A DNA stretch of 64,000 bases from the NCBI GenBank assembly GCA_932521025.1, contig OW051471.1, positions 6,634,001 through 6,698,000 on the forward strand, in the 5' to 3' direction. Below are positions 54,544 through 64,000 of the stretch, piece after piece (the first letter of the stretch is position 1; the number at the start of each line of letters is the position of its first letter). The notes below the pieces were generated by a model. It saw nothing but the letters and a program-made list of their open reading frames with translations. It was not told the DNA's origin and made no database searches. A program made the translations under genes and the position numbers. Source of the stretch: Oscheius onirici. Taxonomy: Eukaryota > Nematoda > Chromadorea > Rhabditida > Rhabditidae.

Positions 54544-57500
54544 GGATTTGGAACCTGATTCTAAGCGAAAAGAACAACGACTGACCCTTTGCTCTATGGG
54601 GTCAGCTGTTCGTTTGTAACCTCATGACCGATCTTTTTTTCATATTGATTTTGGGAAGACAGCAAAAGATCAAAGTCAAATTTTTCACATAGCCTATCGA
54701 CCATTATGTCTGTATTCCAAAAAACCAGGACAAGTTTATATGAAGTCTAGAGATTGGCTGGATACGAAAAAAAAAGTTGTGAAAGGGAAATGCCAAGTAT
54801 ATTGATAGTATTTTCATTTTCATGTTCTCAACCGTTCTTCGAACTCTTTCGAATCGGTTCAAATGATTTCTTGGTCTCTTGGCGTCTTATTCTTTTGGCT
54901 CCGCTCTGATTAAACAACGGTTTGTAAGACCAGTTGTCGTTTACATATGTTCACGTACAAATGAGAAACTGAGGACGAGAAAAGAGGATAATTATAAAGA
55001 CTGATGGTTGGAGACTCCAGAAGTTGACTGACAAACACGTTTTCAGTCGGCGTCATATGATACCAGAGACCGGAATACAACAAGGCTTTCTCGAATCGAT
55101 AGAGCAAATGAATCATTCAGTGAAAAATCAACTATCAAGGCAGAAGTAGATAGTTTGGGATGTTATCTGATAATGGAGATGGGCAAACGAGTGGTGGCCG
55201 GAAGTAGGCGGAGACTGGTGATCGGATTCTAGAACGATCGATGCCGACAGGAAAACTGAAAAGGAGAAGGGACAGACCGAGACGGCCGGATACAATAGAA
55301 AATACTCTATTTACTTTTATCGAAGGGGGCCCAACATGGAGTACGGCAAACAAATCTATCGGTTCCTAAACTATTGCTGACAAGACATCTGTAGTATAAA
55401 TTTTGATGTGGAAAATATCATCACGGAAAACACAATTTTAGAGAATTGGTTTGTGTATCAAAGGTCTATGATAATTCCGACTGGAGAAAATTGTTCGTTT
55501 TTTTTTGTCAAGAGAAAACTGGACATTCAAAACTTATTACGTACTCCCAGTTTGTGGTTCTGCTAATCAATTTTCAAAACAGCTTCTACACCCATAAATC
55601 CTGTGTCATACAAACGGTCCGTCGGAAGCATGAAAGGAGTCTGGACTTCTTAACTTCACAGCTACAGGGAATGGGATCTTGGCAATAAGGTACCTAAATT
55701 ATGAAAGCTATATGGGGTCTGTGGCCGACTCTGTGAGTGTTTGTCCGAGGCAACGAGATTCTCCCAAGGAACCGGGAAGACCGAGCATGACACCTTCTTG
55801 CGAAGGCTGTCAGCTGTGGCGGATTCACAACTAACTGTCAAATTGCCGTCTCTTTTCACAAAAGAACGCAAGTATCTGTGGCGCTACTGTTCGCACTGTC
55901 AACTGTCACTGGCTAGTGTAACTATTCTGTCAGAAGAGAAGTATAAAACCTGACCTGGTAGACAGCCATCCGCATAGTAGAAGACGTCGATCTAGAATAC
56001 TTCAGGAGACTAGCTTTTTAGACTTTAGTCTTGACATGTTTCGACAAGTCAACATCGCGGGATTTTGAAGAAAACATTGAAATACACTATCGGCACTCTT
56101 ACAATTAGAAAAAAGGAAATATGCTTATCCAGGAGAGTAGTTAGTTTTGTGTTATTAGCTGGTACTCGTGTATTTTGAATATGCGCCCGATGACGCGGTG
56201 TTTTTTGCTGAGATGACAGTTAGGTATGTGCGACAGAAGGGTGTTTATTACATATTCTGCAAAATAAGTCTCGAACTTTTCCCTGCCAAAAAGATCGTGA
56301 TGGTTATCCCGTCTACCAGCTAGCCATTAGCCGCGACGGCTAAAAACACTAGCCGCTTGTCCACTTTCTCTCCTGTTTTCCCTCTCGGTTGCTGCGATTG
56401 TGAGTCGGTCAAGTGTCTCTCCTCTGAACCACAAAACTTCAAAGCAACACTGAAACTTGTACGAATCTGTGACTGTGGGAATGACCTGGACAAAAGGCAC
56501 ATGTTTTGAAGAAACACCGATGGAGAACACGGTGGAACTGTTGCAAACGATGTTGCAGGAAATGTGGACTAACTACGCAAAATGTTTTCACTGAACAGAC
56601 TCTGCATCTAATTGAGCTTTTTCAAGAATAATTCCAAACGAATTTTCAAACCGTCTTTTCTCTTAGAAACTTGAGAATTGATAGTATTCCATACAATTAG
56701 CTAAAAAATTGGATCAGAATGGCGTGGACGACCCCCAATCTTGCCCTCGTCAAACGTGTCCGGCGTGAACCGAAAGAAGAAGTCAGTTAGCCGCTTTCGG
56801 TTTCTTCGACGCGTTCTCGGCTCTTCCCGCACATATCCCTTTCGCATACCGGTTCGGGCATGCCCATCTTGCCTTCGTCGCGGGTCTAATAGTTGTTGTT
56901 CTAGTGCTGGTCATCTTCAGCATCTCTATTATCTAGCAGTTGCCTGTTTTCGCTTCTCTGACCAACAAACAGCTACCAGTCCCGGTTTCGACGCAATCCC
57001 CCCTTCGGCTGCCCAAGAACCACTTTCGCCCCCGTTCAACCGGCCTCAGCTCTCGCTATCGTCCCGATAGTCGAATTACTGTAGTCGACCCTGACTTTCG
57101 AGTCCCGGATCCCTTTCACTGCCATTCTCTTTCACAATAGTATATTCCTTCACTTTCATTTCCCGTTTGACTAAACTGCCTATTTGTCGCCTTTTGCATC
57201 GTGAACTCAGTGAGGGAATATCCGTGCATGGCTGTGCCGCCTCCCAATTAGGCACCTGATGATGTCGTTTAATGTGTGAGCAATAAGTTTGTTCGAAGTT
57301 CCCATTCTAAGTCCTTCGCAGGTCATGGGAGAGGAGGTTTCCTCGAATTTCAGGGGCTGGCAGCGCCAGGAGCCGTGCCAGGCCATTCTAATTGGTGGTA
57401 AAGGATTCTCAGCGTTTGTTTTGAGAGAATCTGAAGTTCTTAGTTGAATCAACCTCTTGTAGTGGTAGTTTATAAAAAATTAATTCGCGGTAATCTACGG

Positions 57501-57619
57501 GGTCCTGTGTGGCGAATGTATGCTTCTCCTGGGGGAAGATGTGAGTGGAGGGCTTCTCCAGTGCTAGTTGGACCAGGACAGGCTAGATTGGCGAGAGATG
57601 CAAGGGTACATTCGTGTAT

Positions 57620-57691
57620 TACCACCCGGGATTGAACTCACTTACTTCATAGACTGTCATGCTATTCACTTGACTATCTGTAGTGGTGGTA
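57620..57691 (-). repeat. tRNA-like / SINE-head-like unit
   Basis: On the minus strand this 72-base unit is bounded by a perfect 7-bp stem (TACCACC facing GGTGGTA), contains a B-box-like GAGTTCAATCCCGGG (57625-57639 on the plus strand) and an A-box-like TAGTCAAGTGAATAGC (57661-57676). Spacing is tRNA-like, but the T and D stems do not pair properly, so it is not a functional tRNA. A tRNA-derived SINE head or a decayed tRNA gene is the best reading. Confidence 0.3.
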
Positions 57692-60345
57692 GTTCCCGGA
57701 TATTCAAAATGAACCTCGACCGAGTTCTTCTACGGTTTATCGTTGCACTTTCCGTCCCTGACCCTGTCAGCTGCAACGAGATGGCCCTGACCAGTTGTTG
57801 TTTCTATTTGATTTGCTATCAAGAGTGAATCTCTCGTCTGCTGAACCGCTGGTCGGCGTCTCTCCCTTCAGGCGCTCTCTCGCCGTTTTCCAACTCTCTG
57901 CGTCTATTGTACCCCAGCTGAGGACCCGGGTACCAAGCTGTACCAACTAACACGTTTTTGTTGCTTCTACACGGGGCGGAGGGCTCCAGGCTCTCCAGTG
58001 GACAGTCTTTACGATACTTTTGGTCATTTCGGGTCAAAGGGTAAGTCAGTTCCCTCTTGACGGAACGTGTTTACTTTTTCTTTCTTCGAGAGTTGCAACC
58101 TGTGTGTCCGTTCCAGACCCTCTTCCTCTGGCATTTCAAATTGTTCTTTTGTTCTCTCTTCTCTCAAGTGCAACCTCATTATTTTCCTTCCTACTTGGTA
58201 AGAGTGTAATCTAGACTCCTTCTTTTAAAAACGCTCTCTTATTTTCTCCTATTTGCTGCTATGTTTCGGCAGTTGCACTCGTGGGAATGCTCTAATTAGA
58301 GAGTGCACTCTGCGATGCATGTACTCTGTTGCACCTGGCACGCTTATCCTAATCTCTCTGCATAGATCAAAAGAGAAGATATCTGGGCATTTTAAACGGT
58401 TCTAAACTTCTGCCGAGTAGTTCCCGCGAGTATTTGCTGGACGCCCGGGCGCCCTGGCTGTTTGTGCCTTGTCGGTGCCGTGCCATGCGGCGCGAGGCAC
58501 ATACACGCACTGGGGGAGAGAGAAAATATCTGTGTGTGCGGCTCTGAACCTTCTATTCGACCCTTTTCATCATCTAAAGACAAACCATACAGGAAGTAGT
58601 GAGTCCTGGCTCTCATTGGCATGACCTCGAGTATTGTCCGTCTTGGCATTGCCTGGTCTGACCGCTAGTCACTCCTGTCCAAATTCATTGGTTTTCTTTC
58701 TTTTTGCTATCCTTAAAATCCTTGTAGGACATACAATTTTCTCATATAATTTTCAACAGACTATGTCCACTTTTAAGCATAGTGAGAACCTCAGTTTTTC
58801 AGAACTCTCCTACTTGCTCATTACTCTTGTTTATAAGCTTCACCCGTGTTCTTATTATTTTGCCTCCTGTTTATGTTGCTTTTCATTCGTAGAACCATAA
58901 CCTCAGACTGAGAGAGTAGATTTCTCGCTCTCTTATCAGCTATGTCATATCGTGCCGGCTCTTCCTGTTACTCTGGAAAAAAAGTGAAGTTATACCTGTG
59001 CCCCGTACGACATTATGGCTCGTCTCCCACAATCACCGTCGGCGGTGCCAGTCCGTGCTTTCGCTCCCTTCTCATAATGGCTGGTCAGTCGTGGTTCCGT
59101 TTTTCATCTTCGGCCTCGTGCCAGTCACAGCCTCGGTGCACGACGGCACGACCTGCTATCTGATTCACCAGTCCTTTTGGCAAAACCCTCTAGTGACCGG
59201 TCTGACGTCACAGCGCGCGTTCCCACGACCTTGAAACTCTCGTCTATAGGAAATATGCACCTGCTTCTAATTGAGCTAACAAAACACATAAAAGACAAGA
59301 GTCAAACAAATACTGTCCTTCTGAAAAGGGAGCGAGTAGACGTCTTCTAACTAGCTTGTCCAGTTCTATCCGAGTCCCTAACTCTCCCTCCAGTTGTTGT
59401 GCCTGACCGTGTTTGTTTGCTCTGGGTTGCAGCATTGAACCGCGACTCTCACTCTGGTTTTTGAGAGAGAGGGTACCGACTGGCACCGCTATGCCCTGGG
59501 AGTGCCTGGCGCCCGGAGGCAAAGTGACCAGCTGATGTGCGGGGGCTCGGAGTGACCACTCGGTCCCCAAGAGATCGAGGAGACATATGCCGAGAGCCCC
59601 ATATTCTGAACGTGAAAGGACAAGGGATTAGAATGGGATAATCTGGGAGTAAAAAAAACTGAAGCCCAGATAGGGGAATACGCTAGCCAAGATGATTGTG
59701 AACCGATCATTTGAAGGGGGTTTATAATTTTGAAATTTTCCACATTTGTTCATTCATTCTGGAAACTGATAAATTAAAAATAATTTATGAGAAAAAGATG
59801 TATTTCCGAAGGGTCCAAGACTTCCCCTAACTATTGACAATTAGCCTCATCCTCGTCCAGACCAAAGAGTAGTCTTGTTGTTCTTCGTTTCTGTTTGCGA
59901 GCTCCAAAGAGCCGGGTTCTGTGCCAGGCGGAGTGACACTGACCATCACGCGTAGCCAGAAAAAGAAGCAGTAGTCAGTGAGAAGACTAAACAACAGCAG
60001 TCCCGGCGGCGCCAGGTCGTGCTCTTCAGAGGCGGGTGGTTTGCAAAACGACACTCGGCTGCCAGGAGATCTTTTGGCATTGTCCTCTTCGTGTTCAAGG
60101 AAGTTATCTCTCATAAGCACACGTCAGGAAAAGGGAAATGACCCGCTACTGACCACCTTCTAATTGCTCTCTGAGCCCGTGACAAACACTTTTGTTCTTC
60201 CTTCATTCCTTCCTATTCAATCTTTTTTTCACGTGTATCCTGAATCCCTACTTCACCACATTTAGACTACCTCAACTGTTCACATCCGATTTTTAAAAAC
60301 TTGATACTTTTCCAATTATCATTTACGTAAAGTCTACTTCAGACA

Positions 60346-62486
60346 ATGATTGAATTGGAAGATAATTTGGAAGAAGACGCGAGTTTGATCGAGCCACAAG
60401 ACGAGATGGAAGATGAAGAAGAGGACGAGATGGTCAATGTCGAAGACACCGACGATATGGACGATATGGAAGGATTAGAAGAGAATATGGACGGTAGTGA
60501 GACGTCTTCCAATCTCTCTTCTTCGTCTCCCCATGTGCCCAGTGCCTCTCCAAATACAATTGGACTCTCCGCCGACAGTCCCCGAAGCAGTTCCGAATCT
60601 ACCGTTTCTTCAAATGCTCCAGCCACAGTTCCCAGCTCCGGACCCGAGAAGAGACACATCTGCGAGATGTGTGGAAAGGTTCGATTTAGACTCAATCTGT
60701 CATCGACTAAATCTTACAGGGATTCCCCTACTTGTCCATCCTTGAATCGCACAAACGGTGTCACACAGGAGAAAAGCCGTTTCAATGTCAGCACTGTGAG
60801 AAGAAGTTTGCCCAAAAAGCGACTCTTCAAGTTCACGAAAGAACACATACTGGAGAGAGACCGTAAGTGTAATTGAAGAAAGAGATACTAACTGAGTCTT
60901 ATAGATACAAATGTCGATATTGTGATAAGACGTTTGCTCAATATGGAACGAAGACGGTCCACGAGAAGAGTGCCCACCTGGGAATGAGAAACTACAAGTG
61001 TCCCAAGTGTGACAAGTGTCTCTCTTCCCCGTCTGCTTTGTATACTCACAAGAAAACCCATGGAGAGAAGACTTTCAAGGTAAATTCAATGAGTCTCCGA
61101 TAAAACACGAAGTTTAGTGCGAGTTCTGTCCCAAGACCTTCACTCTGAAGAACTATTTGAAACTTCATGTGAAGCAAGTCCACGAGCAGAATGAACGGAA
61201 GCACGTCTGTCGATTCTGTTCCAAGAGTTTCGCTTACGCCGGTTCTCTTCAAGTAGTTCTATTCGTAAGACTAAAAACTGAGATGAATATAGGTACACGT
61301 TCGGACTCATACTGGTGAGCGTCCATACAGCTGCAAGTACTGCCCAAAGGCATTTGCCAGTCAGGGAAATCTCCAGTCTCACGAGAGAACCCATACTGGA
61401 GAAAGGCCGTATTCTTGTGGACAGTGTGGGAGGAGTTTCATCCAGAAGTCGCAACTGACTGCTCACGAAGCGACTCACACTTATCCAGTGGCAGTTGTGA
61501 TGGAGCCTGAGAGGAAGGGAGTCGAATATGTCTGCAAGTTCTGTGGAAAGCAATATGCTTACGCCAGCAGTCTATATGTTCATACACGACTCCATACAGG
61601 AGAGAGACCATTCAGGTAACTGACTATTGGGTAGAGAGAAATAGAAAGTATTTTAGCTGTCAGTATTGTGAGAAGACATTTACCAACCAGGGCAACATGC
61701 AAGTGCATCAGAGAGTTCACACGAAAGAAAGACCCTACTCTTGTATCGGATGTGGAAGGTGTTATGCGCAGAAGGTCGGACTCAAGATCCACACGGAACA
61801 TTGTCAGGCCTTCCTCGAGAGAAGTATGAGTGAAAGTCCGATCAACGTCGATACAGACAGCGATTGTTCGGAAAAGACTGTCAGAAAGATCGAATATCCC
61901 GTACCAAACATATACAAAGGTATTCATTGATTGAGGAAGAATTGAGTCAAATGTTCAGATTGTTCTCCGTCTGTGATGAGTTCAATTCCAAACTACAGTC
62001 AGATGTCTCTCCCTGAAATGGGAATCAAACTTTCTCAGACCTATCCTTCGTTGGATTCTGTTCAGAACGGCCCGACTCTTTCCTCGTTTCGCGCTCCAGA
62101 GGTCAGTATTCTTTAAAGTTGCAAACAAGAAACCTTTTCAGCTTCCACCAGTCGACTTTGGACCATTGATTGCTTCGAAGCCGCCATTTTCTCTCGAAAT
62201 GTCCAATCTTCCAGAACAATCTCTCTCGGCCTTCTCTGCTCCAATCAAGGCTCCTACTCCACCACCTCTTCTGGATACATCTCTCATTCTCAAAAGCATT
62301 GTCGACAATTTGAACAGCGGCCTTCTTCAGCCATCTCTCCTCAGTACCAACACTCTTCTGAGCACTCAACTGCTTCTTCAACAACTCTCCGCAACAGATT
62401 ATCTGTCTTCATTGCTTCAGCCATCCACTTTGCATAACGCTCTCCTGGGCAGTCTTCTCACTCCAAATCTGTTACCATCTAACTAA
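60346..62486 (+). CDS. C2H2 zinc-finger transcription factor with 11 fingers
   Basis: The protein starts with a strongly acidic segment ([19 protein letters not shown]) and Ser/Pro-rich linker, followed by eleven C2H2 fingers beginning at [20 protein letters not shown] and ending at [19 protein letters not shown]. Many are joined by the TGERP/TGEKP linker, as in Kruppel-type DNA binders. The last finger has its second zinc-binding histidine replaced (HTEHC, C2HC-type). After the fingers comes a Ser/Leu-rich tail ([20 protein letters not shown]) reaching the stop. Introns of about 38-45 nt cut within or between fingers and splice in frame. Acidic N-terminus and array suggest a sequence-specific regulator; I cannot assign the orthologue. 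The long empty region upstream fits a developmental gene. Confidence 0.85.
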
Positions 62487-62836
62487 CTGCTTTCTGCTAC
62501 TTTCTTGTTGAGTTTCCCCCTTTTGTAAACTTGTACTTACTTGTAACACCAAGTCTTTCAATTTTCCCGGGTTTTCTACTCCGTCCCCGGATCCGTGTAC
62601 TCGCTCGTCCCTACTCTATGAACCATAATATAATCAGCAAGTGATCTCTTTCTAGTCACCCTCTCTATTTATACTTTAACATATTCGTACTTATTCCAAT
62701 GAGTCTTGCCCCTGTGAATCCGTAGTCAACGTGTCTGTCAAACCCTAGTGAATTTACTAAGTCAAATTTTCTGTATTGAATGAACTTTTCAAAACTGATA
62801 ATTTACGTGGACCCGAAGGAGATAAATACAACAGAA

Positions 62837-64000
62837 TCACTGGGAAGTCGAGAGTTCAGGATGGGCAGCAACGATCATGTTGGAGACGGTGTTCACTTGC
62901 TGACACATGGTCAAAATCTGGTCGTCTAGTTGGCGCAACTGACTGAAGCCTTTAAACATGACGGTACCATCGATTTGGTCGATTGTTCCCACCAATCGGC
63001 TCGTTGAGATCATCTGTACTACAATTTCTTCAGCCTAAATTATCATTTTTGATGCAAACGTAAGAAAAAACCTTGTCGCTTGCAATTCCAAGCAAATCTC
63101 CAAGAGTCTCAAAAGAGATTGTGGTGTAAAGCATGGAGACGGCAGTCATGTTGTGTTCCAGAATGACTCCTCTGATGATTGACTGACCCGTCTCGCTCTC
63201 TTTCTGATGAACATCCAAGTTTCGTTCGAATTCAATCAGCTGAAAGCTAAACTATTAAAGCGCAATGGTGTCTGTGGATTACTATGTTTGTTAAATTGTC
63301 CGAGACCACGAGATTCGTCGCGACAAGTCAGACATTTTCAGGATTAGGTAGTCACTTGAACTTAGAGTTCTAAAAGATTATCGCTTCTTTGGACAATGAA
63401 GCTTACAATTAGGCAAGTATGGACTGTAAGACCAGGGGTCAAACAGGGACTGATTGTTCGGTAGGATAAGCTTTGGATAAACGGCTATTTGTTAGACAGA
63501 AAAGATTGGTGGTACGAAGCCGTTAGGCGACGAAGTCGTCTGGTATATATTTAGTTTCTAAGGAATGTACCTCAGCATTTTTGATGAGTCGATCAAGAAA
63601 CAATTTTTGCAGAAGTCCAAAAGTGGGCAGAGGATGAGTTCTTTCGTCCTTATAAAGAATCGACAGCATTTGGGTCCTTTGACTTCCCGGACTGGCCAGA
63701 ACTGTACAAGTCATCGATCGAATGAGCGCTTCATCTTTCTGCTCCTTGGAAATATTGGGCAGGAGAGAAACTTCGTAGTATTTCTGAGCAGCCTCGATAA
63801 ACTTCCGCTTACAGTCCAGAACACGTGCCATTGTTGTCTGTAAAGTTTTATTTAACGAAGAAAAGTTGCGTACCTTGAACTTGGTAGCCAACTCGGGAGA
63901 AGTTTCGGTTTGATGATGAACAGCTCGATTGATATTGACTTCGGCTTCGTCGTATTGTTGATCTTCAAGCAGCAGATTAGCAATACGGAGATACAAGTCC
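62837..64000 (-). CDS. csn-4: COP9 signalosome subunit 4 (partial, 5' end outside window)
   Basis: Read from 64000 downward: YLRIANLLLEDQQYDEAEVN, then INRAVHHQTETSPELATKF, then VLDCKRKFIEAAQKYYEV, DEALIRSMTCTVLASPGSQR, MLSILYKDERTHPLPTFGLL, and the PCI-domain part with GVILEHNMTAVSMLYTTISF, ETLGDLLGI and RLVGTIDQIDGTVMFKGFSQ. This order and these motifs match CSN4 along the C-terminal two thirds. CSN4 is a scaffold subunit of the deneddylase complex that regulates cullin-RING ligases in the nucleus and cytoplasm. The start and N-terminal part lie beyond position 64000. The intron between KNAE and LIEFERN is about 330 nt, the other introns about 36-40 nt. It converges on the zinc-finger gene with about 350 bases between stops. 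Confidence 0.9.

Larger units (their letters stand above)
53688..60345. other. Long gene-poor stretch upstream of the zinc-finger gene
   Basis: About 6.7 kb without a confident protein gene. The part from about 56.7 to 60.1 kb is visibly more GC-rich than the surroundings. The longest frame, 56741-57070 (+), is basic and Pro/Ser-rich with no recognisable fold. The stretch has a cluster of GTGCCA/TGGCAC hexamers (57375-59926) and a tRNA/SINE-like unit (57620-57691). It may hold the regulatory region and untranslated exons of the zinc-finger gene that starts at 60346. Confidence 0.5.

Noticed and set aside
56741-57070. Plus-strand frame of 109 codons upstream of the zinc-finger gene.
   Set aside because: Low-complexity, no recognisable fold, no supporting splice sites.
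1-64000. Functional tRNA, rRNA, CRISPR or phage-type features.
   Set aside because: No cloverleaf with intact boxes, no rRNA-like stretch and no spaced direct repeats were seen; intron structure marks the DNA as eukaryotic.

Overview
This is a gene-dense animal window that looks nematode, most likely a free-living or rhabditid-type worm. The evidence is about 24 protein genes in 64 kb, introns mostly 35-50 nt long with a TTTCAG-type 3' splice site, several serpentine receptors with nematode-style topology, an ShK-repeat secreted protein, a nuclear receptor with a worm-like divergent P-box, and splice-acceptor-like sequence directly before several start codons (compatible with trans-splicing). 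The assignment is inference; no rRNA or mitochondrial marker is present. Gene models were built by hand from reading frames, splice sites and paralogue comparison, so exon edges are approximate where stated.

Layout. 0.7-6.0 kb: a seven-pass membrane protein (+), an amidoxime-reducing MOSC protein (MARC type, -) and a mucin-like type I membrane protein (+). 6.3-7.7 kb: an ATF4-like bZIP factor. 10.3-16.1 kb: a WNK kinase. 16.4-17.5 kb: a repeat element carrying a recently copied piece of a GPCR gene whose parent lies 28.3 kb away. 18.2-21.2 kb: two more MARC genes in tandem, one with a mariner-like MITE in an intron. 21.3-24.8 kb (-): a divergent DOT1-like protein with a C-terminal coiled coil, then a basic multi-pass membrane protein. 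25.2-30.2 kb: an ShK secreted protein whose large intron holds a complete homeobox gene on the other strand, then two serpentine receptors and an unidentified gene. 30.3-35.9 kb (-): a Kidins220/ARMS orthologue. 36.9-38.2 kb (-): an FKBP remnant and a TFAM-like mitochondrial HMG protein. 39.5-43.8 kb: a NADAR-domain protein (+) and AMP deaminase (-), convergent. 44.0-47.9 kb (-): a Cys-rich secreted protein and a rhodopsin-like GPCR with a TTBK-like kinase nested in one intron on the opposite strand. 49.8-53.7 kb: another seven-pass receptor (+) and a nuclear receptor (-). 53.7-60.3 kb: a long stretch without confident genes, including a tRNA/SINE-like unit. 60.3-64.0 kb: an 11-finger C2H2 protein (+) and the C-terminal part of COP9 signalosome subunit 4 (-), cut by the window edge.

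No single pathway unites the region. Recurrent architectural themes are genes nested in introns on the opposite strand (two clear cases), close head-to-tail pairs that could be operons (the MARC pair; the membrane protein plus DOT1-like pair), convergent genes with overlapping 3' ends, and a small repeat family (at least four copies) that has moved gene sequence.
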